Shown: positions 38,781 to 48,730, numbered from the stretch's first letter. The stretch is DNA of 64,000 bases from Oscillospiraceae bacterium (GCA_015067975.1 SVLK01000003.1:1-64000), one strand, 5' to 3'. Notes: generated by a model from the sequence alone, not told the origin. A program made the numbers and translations.

Positions 38781-39710
38781 TTACTTCACATACTGACCCT
38801 TGATTCTGGGGTCGACGAAGGCATACAGCAGGTCGATCACCAGGTTCACGCAGGTGACCATAATGGTGGTCATGACGATACCGCCGGTGACGGAGGGGAT
38901 GTCGCGGTTACCGATGGCATCCACGACCATCTTGCCCACGCCGGGGTAGGAGAAAATGGTCTCCACCAGCACAGCGCCGCCGATGACATAGCTGAACTGG
39001 GAGCCGAAGATGGTAATGATGGGGATCAGCGCATTCTTGAAGGCGTGCTTCAAAATGACCTTCTGCTCACTGACGCCCTTGGAGCGGGCCGTACGCAGAT
39101 AGTCAGAGCGCAGCACATCCAGCATGGCGCTGCGGGTGGTACGGGTCATGACGGCGGCAAGACTCATACCCATGGTGATGGACGGCAGTACAATGGACTT
39201 AAAGCCCGCCGTACCGCCGGAGGGGAACCAACCCAGCTTCAGAGAGAACAGCAGCATCAGCAGCAGACCCAGCCAGAACGAGGGCATGGACACGCCGATC
39301 AGTGCCGTGACCATAGAGGCGCTGTCCTTCCAGCTGTTCTGGTACACAGCGGCGATAATGCCCAGTGGGATAGAGCAGAGTATGGCAACCAAAACCGCGC
39401 CAACGGCCAGTTTCAGCGTTTCGGGCAGACGCTCCATATACACCTCCAGAACGGCTCTGTTGGTGGTGTAGGAGGTGCCCAGGTTGCCCTTGAGCATATT
39501 GCCCACATAGGAGACATAGCGGTGGAGCAAGCCCTTGTCCAGACCCATTTCCACACGGAGTGCTTCCAGTTCTTCTTCGGTTGCGTCGGGGGATGCGACC
39601 ATCAGGACCGGGTCACCGGGTGCCAGGTCCATAACAACAAAAATCAGCAGAATGACGCCCAGGATCACGGGGATAAGCATCATCAACCTTTTTAATACGT
39701 AACGATACAT
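38781..39710 (-). CDS. Oligopeptide/dipeptide-type ABC permease (DppB-like)
   Basis: MYRYVLKRLMMLIPVILGVILLIFVVMDLAPGDP; DYLRTARSKGVSEQKVILKHAFKNALIPIIT. Confidence 0.93.
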   Translation of the reverse strand: MYRYVLKRLMMLIPVILGVILLIFVVMDLAPGDPVLMVASPDATEEELEALRVEMGLDKGLLHRYVSYVGNMLKGNLGTSYTTNRAVLEVYMERLPETLKLAVGAVLVAILCSIPLGIIAAVYQNSWKDSASMVTALIGVSMPSFWLGLLLMLLFSLKLGWFPSGGTAGFKSIVLPSITMGMSLAAVMTRTTRSAMLDVLRSDYLRTARSKGVSEQKVILKHAFKNALIPIITIFGSQFSYVIGGAVLVETIFSYPGVGKMVVDAIGNRDIPSVTGGIVMTTIMVTCVNLVIDLLYAFVDPRIKGQYVK

Positions 39711-39736
39711 GTGGCCTCCTTAAGACATGTAGGATT

Positions 39737-39770
39737 AAATTGCGCGGGTGGGTAAACACCCGCGCAATTT
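39737..39770. promoter_or_regulatory. Intercistronic 14-bp hairpin between the SBP and permease genes
   Basis: aaattgcgcgggtg/cacccgcgcaattt, 6-nt loop; weak T-run on the minus strand. Confidence 0.6.
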
Positions 39771-39794
39771 AAGGCCTTTACTTAGGTTATGTTC

Positions 39795-41315
39795 TTACTT
39801 TGCGGGAACAGAAACATAGCAGAAGTTGTGGATGTTATTGGCGCTCCAGGTCACGCCGGTGGTGCCGGCAGCGGTAGCATTGTAGATGATACCGGTGTAC
39901 AGCATGATGTACAGAGCACGGTCGTTGACCCACTTCTGGATATCCTTGTACATCTGCTCGCGCTTGGCGGTATCGGTCTCGCACAGAGCGGCGTCGATCA
40001 TGGCATCCAGCTCGGGATCGGCGACCTTGCAGCGGTTAGAGCCGCTGGTGGAGTACAGCAGGGAGCGGACGGTATAGTCAGTACCGATGGCGTCGGTCCA
40101 GCCGTAGATGGCCATCTCGTGAGAGCCTTCCTTCATCATGGCCTTCAGAGCGGCGGGTTCCACGGGGTTGATCTTGATGGTGATGCCGGCCTTGGCGGCG
40201 TCAGCCTGGAACACGGCGGCGATGGTCTCGAAGGGAGAGCCCTTGTAGCAGGACAGGGTGATCTCCAGACCGTTGGGATAACCGGCCTCAGCCAGCATAG
40301 ACTTAGCCAGATCGGGGTTGTAGTCATAGCCCTTCAGGGTCTCGTCCAGACCGAACTGGGTCTTGTTCACCACGGAGGTGTGGACCTTGCCCTCACCGTT
40401 GGTGGCACCGATGATGATGTTGTCCTTGTTCACGGCGTGGGAGATGGCCTGACGGACCTTGACATCATTGAAAGGCGCAGCATTGACATTGAAGGTCAGG
40501 TACTTGCACTGCACATCCTCGATCTTCACCAGCTCCAGGCTGCTGTCGGCTTCGATAGTGGGAACATCCAGGGCTTCCAGGCCCAGGGCGATGTCGACTT
40601 CTTTGTTCTGCAGAGCGATGATGCGGGCAGCAGTCTCGGCAATGTGACGGAAGGTGATGGTCTTGGTGGCAGCCTTCTCGCCGTGGTAGCCGTCATAACG
40701 CTCCAGCTCGGTCACATCAGCGGGGACCCACTTGGTCAGATAGTATCTGCCGGTACCGATCTCAAAGCCGTGCTCGGGATCAGCGGTGCAGGCCTTTCTG
40801 GACAGGATGGACATACCCTTGTGAGCCACAGTGGTCAGGAAGTCCTGGTTGGGAGCGCTCAGAGTGATCTTGACCTGGGTATCGCTGAGAACCTCAACGG
40901 AAGCCACGGAAGAGACCTTACCGGAAGTGAAGGAAGACTCCTTAGCTCTCTCGAAGGTGAAAGCGATGTCGTCTGCGGTGCAGGGGTCACCGTTGGTAAA
41001 GGTAACACCGGCGGGAATGGTGAAGATGTAGGTCAGGGCGTCGGGCTGCTCGTAAGTAGCCAGACCGGGGATAACATTACCCTTGGCATCGACCTCAGTC
41101 AGGGTCTCGTGGGTCAGGGTAGCCAGGGTCAGGGGAGCCTGGGAGTTGGAGCCCTGGGGATCGGTGGTGGTAAACTCGTTACCGGTACCGATGATCACGT
41201 GCTCCTTGGGGCCAGCGGGGGTGTCGGTGTTGTCGTCGTTAGTCTTGCCGCCGCAAGCGACCAGGCTAACCAGCATCATTGCGCACAGCAAGAATGCTAC
41301 CATTTTCTTAAACAT
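39795..41315 (-). CDS. Oligopeptide/dipeptide-type ABC substrate-binding lipoprotein (family 5)
   Basis: Signal peptide with LVAC lipobox; SBP_bac_5 pattern (EHVIIGTGNEFTTTDPQGSNS; LDAMIDAALCETDTAKREQMYKDIQKWV). Confidence 0.92.
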   Translation of the reverse strand: MFKKMVAFLLCAMMLVSLVACGGKTNDDNTDTPAGPKEHVIIGTGNEFTTTDPQGSNSQAPLTLATLTHETLTEVDAKGNVIPGLATYEQPDALTYIFTIPAGVTFTNGDPCTADDIAFTFERAKESSFTSGKVSSVASVEVLSDTQVKITLSAPNQDFLTTVAHKGMSILSRKACTADPEHGFEIGTGRYYLTKWVPADVTELERYDGYHGEKAATKTITFRHIAETAARIIALQNKEVDIALGLEALDVPTIEADSSLELVKIEDVQCKYLTFNVNAAPFNDVKVRQAISHAVNKDNIIIGATNGEGKVHTSVVNKTQFGLDETLKGYDYNPDLAKSMLAEAGYPNGLEITLSCYKGSPFETIAAVFQADAAKAGITIKINPVEPAALKAMMKEGSHEMAIYGWTDAIGTDYTVRSLLYSTSGSNRCKVADPELDAMIDAALCETDTAKREQMYKDIQKWVNDRALYIMLYTGIIYNATAAGTTGVTWSANNIHNFCYVSVPAK

Positions 41316-41394
41316 GTCTAATCCTCCTTTTAAATTTATAGCAAAATTGCTATTTAAACATTGTAAACGCTCCTACGCGGTTTGTGTTTTCCAA

Positions 41395-42423
41395 TTATTT
41401 CCGCCAGTCAAACTGGGCAATGGGAAAACTCTTGTTCTCAGCAAGCCGTTTGTAGACCTCGGGAGCTTCGTCGGGAGAGAAAGTCTCCTCTACCAACTGG
41501 GACAGGCAAACTCTGCCATGGGAGTGCAGTGCCATCTGGGTTTTGATGTCGTCCACTTCCGTCCACCAGCCGCCATGGGATTCCACCTTGGGGCGGGCAT
41601 AGGTGTGGGCACCGATCAGCGTAATGCCGGGTCCGTGGACCTTGTTATAGTAGTCGATGGTGAAATCGGAGTTTCTGGTGCAGCCCAGCAGCGCCACTCT
41701 GCCGAATTTCTTCATGCAGTCCAGTACCTGGTCCAGACCCTTACCGATACCGGTCACTTCAATGGCCACCGCGGCGCCGCCGCCCGTGATCTTCTTTACC
41801 GTCTCCACGAAATCCGGTGCAAAGGGATCCAGTGCGTAGTCAGCACCGATGCGCAGCGCCATTTCCCGCTTTTCGGGGACGGGGTCTACGGCAATGATGG
41901 GACATGCACCGGCGGCTTTCAGGTATACCACCGCAAACTGGCCCAGCGTACCCTGGCCCATAACGATGGCAGACTCACCCAATTCCAGACGACACTTGCG
42001 GATCGCTGCAATGGGGAATGTGCCGATGTGCCACATGGCAGCTTCCTCGAAGGATACATTGTCGTCCTCGATCTTGTACACGCGGCTCTCGGCCAGGCAC
42101 ACATATTCCTGATGCTTAGACCAGGACATGGCTACGCGATCACCGGGCTTCACCTTGGTGACGCCCTCGCCAACTGCCTCTACGATACCGGAAGAAGAGT
42201 AGCCTTCCGTTCTCGGCCAGGTCACAGCTTTGCACTTGTCGGGGTTGAGGCTGATGTAGCGCTCACCCACCAGCTGGGCACGCTCCGTACCGGGGCTGAT
42301 GGTAGACACCACCAGTTTGACAAGCACTTTGCCTGCTTCCGGAACCGGTTTCTCCACTTGCATCACTTCCGCTTTGCTCGGACCGGTAAACCAAATTGCT
42401 TTCATTTTTAACTCCTTTTTCAT
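41395..42423 (-). CDS. Zinc-type/MDR alcohol dehydrogenase-like oxidoreductase
   Basis: Medium-chain dehydrogenase fold; GQGTLGQFAVVYLKAAGACPIIAVD. Confidence 0.85.
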   Translation of the reverse strand: MKKELKMKAIWFTGPSKAEVMQVEKPVPEAGKVLVKLVVSTISPGTERAQLVGERYISLNPDKCKAVTWPRTEGYSSSGIVEAVGEGVTKVKPGDRVAMSWSKHQEYVCLAESRVYKIEDDNVSFEEAAMWHIGTFPIAAIRKCRLELGESAIVMGQGTLGQFAVVYLKAAGACPIIAVDPVPEKREMALRIGADYALDPFAPDFVETVKKITGGGAAVAIEVTGIGKGLDQVLDCMKKFGRVALLGCTRNSDFTIDYYNKVHGPGITLIGAHTYARPKVESHGGWWTEVDDIKTQMALHSHGRVCLSQLVEETFSPDEAPEVYKRLAENKSFPIAQFDWRK

Positions 42424-42426
42424 GTT

Positions 42427-43176
42427 TCAGCACAGTTCAAATTTTTCCAGCATGGGCTTCAAATTCGTCAGCAACGGCTGATCCTTTCTTCCGGCCTCGA
42501 AGGTTGCCAGCCACATGCAGCAGCCCAGATAGGGCCCTGCCATGCGGTGGAGGCGACACATGTCGCCGGAGGAGAGAAAGAGTATGGATGAAGTCATGGT
42601 TTCGTTCAGCACACGGGTAGTTTCCAGATTGTCTGTCAACTCCTTGGCTGTGTTGGACATGGTGACGATCTTCAGCACATCGGCACCGCGCTCCTGCTGG
42701 GCCTTGGCAATATCCAGCACCTCTTCCTGTGTCAGATACCAATCCACATGGGTGGACATCAGCACCTTCTTGCCCAGTGCGTGGATCTCGTCGATCAGCT
42801 TGCACTGCTTGGCAACGGCTTCCGGATCGCGCGTCAGCTCAAAGGTCTCGTCCGTGAACATGTTGCCGGGCACATCCAGCAGATCCACACCGGCTCTTGC
42901 CGCCGCCAGAAGTGCTTCTGCCTTGCAATTGTCATCTTCCTTGGCATACTTATCGAATCTGCGGTAGTCCGTGGCATAGGTGGGATAACCCTTGGCACCT
43001 TCCACGATCTTGCGGAAGGTTTCTTCCGTTCTGTTTTCGGGCAGGAGATACTCCAGACGCAGCAAAAAGGCGTCGGTCCCCTGCTCACGCAGCTGGTTCA
43101 TCTTGGCGATAAACCCGTCTGCGTCATCGCCTTTGACCGTAGTGCAGATCATCGGCTTGGTATTTTTCTCAAACAT
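42427..43176 (-). CDS. Type I 3-dehydroquinate dehydratase (AroD)-like TIM-barrel, divergent
   Basis: Candidate catalytic His (LMSTHVDW) and Schiff-base Lys (ADVLKIVTM); lacks the usual FRxxxEGG motif. Confidence 0.65.
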   Translation of the reverse strand: MFEKNTKPMICTTVKGDDADGFIAKMNQLREQGTDAFLLRLEYLLPENRTEETFRKIVEGAKGYPTYATDYRRFDKYAKEDDNCKAEALLAAARAGVDLLDVPGNMFTDETFELTRDPEAVAKQCKLIDEIHALGKKVLMSTHVDWYLTQEEVLDIAKAQQERGADVLKIVTMSNTAKELTDNLETTRVLNETMTSSILFLSSGDMCRLHRMAGPYLGCCMWLATFEAGRKDQPLLTNLKPMLEKFELC

Positions 43177-43202
43177 AGATCCTCCTTGGCTTTTGGCTTG
43201 AT

Positions 43203-44285
43203 TTACTCAGCGCCGCAAGCCTTCATCAGAGTTTTGAACAGTGCCAGTTCGTAATCCAGAGAATATTCGTTCTCCCGTTCGCCGCGCACGATTTCGGCAA
43301 AACCTTCCATCATGGCACCGTAACGGAAAAAGCTGGTTTCTCGCTTGGCTCCGTCCTCCTGCCAGCTCAACAGGTTCTCCGTCACATCGCGGACGGGAGT
43401 GATCAGATACGCATCGCTGGGATGAGGATTGGTTGCATCATCCTGCTTGGGATAGTCCTCGATGGGGCGGATCTCCAAAGTACCCTTTGAACCGCAAACC
43501 ACGATCTGCCGCCGCTTGAAGCCGCCCGGCTCTGCCGCACTGGTCTTGGCAAAGGAGACGCCATTCTTGTAGCGGAACACCGCGAATCCGAAATCCTCAC
43601 CAATCTGCAGGCCTTCTGTGCCCGTGACACAATTCAAAGGAATGATCTCCTCCGGCTCGCCCTGGATGCGGTAGATGATATCCACCAGATGGCAACCAAG
43701 GAAGAACATCATGCCGCCGGGGAATTTACCCAGCCATGCCCGCTTTTCGTCGGGGTGGCGGCAGCTCATATGGCATTCCACGGAGTAGATGTCGCCGTAC
43801 TTGCCGTTTTCGATGTCGCGCAGCATGCGCTGCACTTCGGGATTGTAGCGGTACATATACCCCAGATGCAGCACCTTGCCGGTACTTCTCACGGTTTCTA
43901 CCAACTTTTCAAAATCCGCATACAAAAGACCGCCCGGCTTGTCCATATGGACATGCAGGCCGCGTTCCGCTGCCATTTGTGCATATTTGAACAGATGGTA
44001 TTCCGAGGATTCAATGACCACCGCTTCCAGCCCGGGATAGTTCAGAAGCTCCTCCAATTCCATCTCGGGAACGCCTTCGTACAGATGGCGATAGATATTC
44101 GTATCACCCTTGTACTCAATACCGGCGATCACCTGCTTGCCGGTAAATTCGTCATACTCCACGCACTTTTCCGGGTCACACCAGCCGACTACCTCAAAAA
44201 TCTCGGGCAGGTCACGCATAGCAGACATAATTTTCCGCGCATGGTCATGCTCGATACCGATTTGTGCAATCTTGATTTTTCTCAA
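43203..44285 (-). CDS. Gfo/Idh/MocA family oxidoreductase
   Basis: N-terminal Rossmann; HVHMDKPGGLLYADFEKLVETVRSTGKVLHLGYMYRYNP. Confidence 0.9.
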   Translation of the reverse strand: MRKIKIAQIGIEHDHARKIMSAMRDLPEIFEVVGWCDPEKCVEYDEFTGKQVIAGIEYKGDTNIYRHLYEGVPEMELEELLNYPGLEAVVIESSEYHLFKYAQMAAERGLHVHMDKPGGLLYADFEKLVETVRSTGKVLHLGYMYRYNPEVQRMLRDIENGKYGDIYSVECHMSCRHPDEKRAWLGKFPGGMMFFLGCHLVDIIYRIQGEPEEIIPLNCVTGTEGLQIGEDFGFAVFRYKNGVSFAKTSAAEPGGFKRRQIVVCGSKGTLEIRPIEDYPKQDDATNPHPSDAYLITPVRDVTENLLSWQEDGAKRETSFFRYGAMMEGFAEIVRGERENEYSLDYELALFKTLMKACGAE

Positions 44286-45322
44286 TTCTTATCGCACTCC
44301 ATTTCGTTTTCTGCGAAATACGCGTCCAGTCTATCGTTGACTTCCTTCGCATAGTCCGTATCCGTACGGGCATAAATATCGGGACGATCCATCATCATCT
44401 GGAATTCACGGATCAGACCCTCCTTGATACCCACAACCTCTTCGCTTCGCATACCGGTGGCTTCCATCACCTTCGAATTGTCGATGGTGCGGTCCCAGAT
44501 GCGGTCATAAAGCAGAATGCAGCGGTCCATATAGCGGCGGCGGGTAGCGACCGAAAGATAGGTCTCCATATCCGTCCACGCAAATTCCAGGCCGGTCACT
44601 TCCGTATACATATCGGCCACTTCGCCCCAGGTATACTTCTCTCCCGTACCCAGCGTATACGCTTCGCCCAACGCCTTTTCGTTGCAGCACAGACGGGCAA
44701 GCATCTTTCCCACATTACCTGCCCAGCACACACCTGCTACCACATCGCGGCAGCACTCCGGCAAAAGCACCTTCTTGTGCTGCAAAATACGCGGCAGCAT
44801 CACCATGGAACTCTGGGTAATCAGGTCAAAACGGAAATGAGAGAACGAGATCACCGGGCGAACAATGGTCCAGTTGTGATAGCCGCTACTGCGCAGATAG
44901 TCCTCTTCGTGGGATTTGGGGATGGCGTAGGTCTCCTGTTCCAGGAAACCCTGATCGTCCACCACCTTGTATATTTGCGGTGCATCCTCGGTGATGGGAT
45001 GCTGACAGTCGGCATAGACGCGGTAGGAAGAGAGGAAAATCAGCTGGTCCGTATTCTTCAGCAGCAGTTCTCCCCGCTCCGGATAGCTTTTCCAGTCCGG
45101 ATACTCACTGAAGTCCACGATGCAATCGTAGTGATTCTTCTCAAACAACTCACAAAGCAGCTCATCCGTTGCAGTCCCCTGAATGTAGGTGTAATTTCGG
45201 TTATATACCGTCATGTCTCTGCGTGCAATGCAGTCCACATGATACCCCATAGTCAGCAGCTCTGTTGCAGCATAGCTACCTAGAGTTCCTGTTCCGCCAA
45301 TCAAAAGAATCCTTTTCATCAT
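44282..45322 (-). CDS. NAD-dependent epimerase/dehydratase family protein (extended SDR)
   Basis: ILLIGGTGTLGSYAATELL; YRVYAD; GTGEKYTWGEVADMYTEVTG. Confidence 0.85.
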   Translation of the reverse strand: MMKRILLIGGTGTLGSYAATELLTMGYHVDCIARRDMTVYNRNYTYIQGTATDELLCELFEKNHYDCIVDFSEYPDWKSYPERGELLLKNTDQLIFLSSYRVYADCQHPITEDAPQIYKVVDDQGFLEQETYAIPKSHEEDYLRSSGYHNWTIVRPVISFSHFRFDLITQSSMVMLPRILQHKKVLLPECCRDVVAGVCWAGNVGKMLARLCCNEKALGEAYTLGTGEKYTWGEVADMYTEVTGLEFAWTDMETYLSVATRRRYMDRCILLYDRIWDRTIDNSKVMEATGMRSEEVVGIKEGLIREFQMMMDRPDIYARTDTDYAKEVNDRLDAYFAENEMECDKN

Positions 45323-45344
45323 TGCACAAACTTATCTTGATAAA

Positions 45345-46103
45345 TTACTTATTTCGCAGAATGTTTCTGCCACCATCGATAAGGATATCCTCGCCGGTGA
45401 TAAATGCAGCCTTATCCGATGCCAGATACATCATCAGATCCACGACTTCCTGCGTTTCGGCACCGCGGCCAACCAGTGTTTTCATTGTGGCCATACCGGG
45501 GCGGGTCATGACAGGGCCGGGAGAAACGCAAACACAGCGAACACCGTATTTACCGCCGTACAGCGCCACAGATTTAGTCAAACCATTCATGGCAGCGCTC
45601 TTAGATGCGGAGTAAGCGATACTTCCGGAGCTTCCCTCTTCACCCACAATAGAGCCAAGGTGAATGATAACTCCACTCTTCTGCTCACGCATCTGCTTCA
45701 TAGCCGCATGGTCAAAGTGCAGCTGGCCCTTCAGATTGACATCGATACTCCAGTCGTAGGCCTCGATGGGTACATCCGGGAACTCCTTATCTTCCACATT
45801 GAAGATACGGCGCTCAGCACCGCCGGCGCAGTTCACCAGCACATCAATACTGCCAAACAGTTCCACAGTCTTGTCGCAGACAGTGCAGACCTGATCGTAA
45901 AAACGAACATCACAGGGTACCCCTGCTGCACTTCCGGGACGGATCTGGTTCAGCTCATCCACGCAGGTCTGCAGGTTTTCGGCATTTCTGCCGGTGATCA
46001 TCACGCTGCCGCCTGCCTGCACAAAGCACTGCGCAAACAGCAAACCGATGCCGTTAGAGCCGCCGCTGACAATCGCAACTTTCTTATCAAAATTAATATC
46101 CAT
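45345..46103 (-). CDS. SDR family oxidoreductase
   Basis: VSGGSNGIGLLFAQ, VNCAGG, YSASKSAAMNGLTKS. Confidence 0.92.
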   Translation of the reverse strand: MDINFDKKVAIVSGGSNGIGLLFAQCFVQAGGSVMITGRNAENLQTCVDELNQIRPGSAAGVPCDVRFYDQVCTVCDKTVELFGSIDVLVNCAGGAERRIFNVEDKEFPDVPIEAYDWSIDVNLKGQLHFDHAAMKQMREQKSGVIIHLGSIVGEEGSSGSIAYSASKSAAMNGLTKSVALYGGKYGVRCVCVSPGPVMTRPGMATMKTLVGRGAETQEVVDLMMYLASDKAAFITGEDILIDGGRNILRNK

Positions 46104-46105
46104 AA

Positions 46106-47101
46106 TTAAACTTCCTGATCCTCAACAGTAAGAACGATCTTGCCCGCGCTCTTACCGGAATACATCAACTGATGGGCAGCCTCAGCTTCCTGGATGGGGA
46201 ATACCTTGAAGATGGTGGGGCGAATGCTGCCGTCTTCGATCTTAGGCCAGATCAGCTCCACCATGTCGGAGAGCAGCTTAGCCTTGGCCTCGCTGGTGCG
46301 GCGGCGCAGGGTGGTTCCGATCAGGCGGGTGCCGCGAACGTACATCATACGCATGTCGATGTTACCAATGTCACCAGCCAGAGTGGCGATCATGATCCAA
46401 CGGCCGTCGAAAGCCATATAAGGCAGGCATTCACCAGTCATGGGGCCGCCCAGGCAGTCGATGGTCAGGTCAACACCGTGACCGGCTTCCAGTTCTTCCT
46501 TCATGACATCCTTCAGGCTCTCCTTGGAGGTATCCACCACGCGGTCAGCGTGCAGGTGCTCGATAGCCTTGGCCAGATCGGCGTTCATCACAGTGGTGAT
46601 GACTCTTGCACCGAAAGCCTTAGCCATGGGGATCAGCACGCTGGCAAGACCGGAAGCACCGGCCTGCACCAACAGTGTCTCACCGGGCTGCAGTTTGCCT
46701 TCCAGGAACAGGAACAGATAGGCAGCGCCGTACACTTCGGGCAGAGCAGCGGCCTCGACCATAGACAGGCCTTTGGGAATAGGCATCAGCATACCGGAAG
46801 GAACTGCCACATATTCGGCATAACCGCCGCCACCCAAGAGAGCCGTGACCTTATCGCCAACGTGCCATTTTCCTTCTGCTTCTACGTCCTTGCCTACCTC
46901 AACGATGGTACCGGCAGCTTCCAAGCCAAACCATGCAGGCCAGCCGACAGGAGGAGGATAATTGCCCTCTCTCTGCAGCAAATCGGCGCGATTCAGCGCG
47001 GCAGCAGCCACTTTGACAAGTACCTGATCATCCTTGATGACAGGATCCGGAACTTCAGTCCAATGGGCGCACCCGTCGTTCCCCATAAGTACAGCATGCA
47101 T
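46106..47101 (-). CDS. NAD(P)H-quinone oxidoreductase-like zinc-type dehydrogenase (MDR)
   Basis: AALNRADLLQREGNYPPP, LVQAGASGLASVLIPMAKAFGARVITT; start placed at 47101. Confidence 0.9.
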   Translation of the reverse strand: MHAVLMGNDGCAHWTEVPDPVIKDDQVLVKVAAAALNRADLLQREGNYPPPVGWPAWFGLEAAGTIVEVGKDVEAEGKWHVGDKVTALLGGGGYAEYVAVPSGMLMPIPKGLSMVEAAALPEVYGAAYLFLFLEGKLQPGETLLVQAGASGLASVLIPMAKAFGARVITTVMNADLAKAIEHLHADRVVDTSKESLKDVMKEELEAGHGVDLTIDCLGGPMTGECLPYMAFDGRWIMIATLAGDIGNIDMRMMYVRGTRLIGTTLRRRTSEAKAKLLSDMVELIWPKIEDGSIRPTIFKVFPIQEAEAAHQLMYSGKSAGKIVLTVEDQEV

Positions 47102-47290
47102 AAATGATTCTCCTTTCGAAAATAGCTTTTTTAAAACGAAAATAAAATATTTTATTTTTTCTTTGACAAAACTCAAAAATGATGTAATAATCACCATACG
47201 TTATATGTCAACTTGCGAGTTTATTTTACTAATTCCACAATTATCCGTAAATGTAAGAAACAGAAACACACATGTAAAAAAGGGAATAAT

Positions 47291-48115
47291 ATGATTAACC
47301 TTGATTTGAGCGCAACGCGCACTTTAGCGGCAGCAAATACCCATTATTACAAAGAACCGACCGATGAACGTTACATTGACCGCGTTTTGGAGTATCACGA
47401 CATTATCTTCATGATCGACGGTGGGTGGAGCATGACAGAGCTAAACCATGAGTATCCGCTTGTCAAAAACGACGTGCTGCTTTTGGCTTCCGGCCGCCAT
47501 CACTACACCAGATATCCTTGCACGCCCGAGACAAAAACCTTTTGTCTGCACGTTGCCGCTGCCCCCGGTGACAGGGCCGATAATCCGGATAGTGTCAGTC
47601 TTCCCACGCTGATCCACCTCCGTCACCCCCAGCAGATCCAGCAACATTTCAGTAACCTTGTAGCAACCTATTGGTCTGCAGAGCCTTTTAAGGAGAAGAA
47701 GATCGAGTCGCTGCTGTCCCTGCTGCTTCTTGATCTGTACAGTGAGTGTCGAGAGCAACAAGAGAACGAAGGAAATTTGGCAGAGCAAGCGATCCGTATT
47801 ATCAGTGATGCGCCTCACCATCGTTACACCACCAAAGAAATGGCAGACCTTTTGTTTGTTAGTCCTAAGACACTGAATAACGCCATGCACAAAAAAGTCG
47901 GCATGCCGTTCTATGCTTATGAAAAGCAGCAGAAACTGAAAATGGTGGCTCTGCAGTTAAAACTGGAACCGGACTGGAAGCTTTCGCAAATCGCCACAGC
48001 TTTCGGTTTTTATGACGAGTTCCATATGAGCAAAGCTTTCAAGCAAAAATTTGGGGTCTCTCCCAGTGACTACCGTAATATGTCCTCTACTTCCGATTTG
48101 CCGGAAGTGCAATAG
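47291..48115 (+). CDS. AraC family transcriptional regulator
   Basis: C-terminal double HTH (YTTKEMADLLFVSPKTLNNAMHKKVG...LSQIATAFGFYDEFHMSKAFKQKFGVSPSDYR). Confidence 0.92.
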   Translation: MINLDLSATRTLAAANTHYYKEPTDERYIDRVLEYHDIIFMIDGGWSMTELNHEYPLVKNDVLLLASGRHHYTRYPCTPETKTFCLHVAAAPGDRADNPDSVSLPTLIHLRHPQQIQQHFSNLVATYWSAEPFKEKKIESLLSLLLLDLYSECREQQENEGNLAEQAIRIISDAPHHRYTTKEMADLLFVSPKTLNNAMHKKVGMPFYAYEKQQKLKMVALQLKLEPDWKLSQIATAFGFYDEFHMSKAFKQKFGVSPSDYRNMSSTSDLPEVQ

Positions 48116-48185
48116 TTTTAAGCAAACATACAGTAAAAGACGGCCATTCCGAAGAATGACCGTCTTTCTGTCTATTCAGTTGAAC

Positions 48186-48725
48186 TTATCCCTGTACACA
48201 ATCGAGGCCGCGCTGCAATGCTTCCAGATTCAGAGGAATCAGTTTCTCCTTGCGGCCGGCAAACATATGACGGATCATCGTGCGCAGCGTGTCGGGATCC
48301 AGCGCCTTGGTAGCGCCGATATAAGCACCCAGCATCACCATGTTGGACACCTTGCCATTACCCAGCTCTTCTGCGATCGTATCGCAAGGCACGCGGTAGA
48401 TCTTGACATCATCGCGCAGCACTTCTTCCTTGATGATCGAACTATTGATAAAGATAGCGCCGCCCGGAATCACATCATTCTCAAACTTACGCAGAGAAGG
48501 CACATTCATGGCGATCAGTTCCGTAGGAGTATAGACGATGGGCGAACCGACCAGTTGGTCAGAGAGAATCACCGAGCAATTGGCAGTACCGCCGCGCATC
48601 TCCGGTCCATAGGACGGAACCCAAGAGACTTCCAGTCCCTCTTCCAGACCTGCTTCTACCAGAGATTTACCGATGGACATGACACCCTGCCCGCCGAATC
48701 CGGCGATCATGATTTCTTTCTTCAT
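48186..48725 (-). CDS. 2-oxoacid:ferredoxin oxidoreductase gamma subunit
   Basis: IAGFGGQGVMSIGKSLVEAGLEEGLEVSWVPSYGPEMRGGTANCSV; start placed at 48725. Confidence 0.93.
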   Translation of the reverse strand: MKKEIMIAGFGGQGVMSIGKSLVEAGLEEGLEVSWVPSYGPEMRGGTANCSVILSDQLVGSPIVYTPTELIAMNVPSLRKFENDVIPGGAIFINSSIIKEEVLRDDVKIYRVPCDTIAEELGNGKVSNMVMLGAYIGATKALDPDTLRTMIRHMFAGRKEKLIPLNLEALQRGLDCVQG

Positions 48726-48730
48726 GGCGC

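Noticed and set aside
39789-41321. 510-aa Gly/Val/Asp-rich plus-strand ORF
   Set aside because: Exact antisense of the substrate-binding protein gene; composition is a codon-bias artefact.
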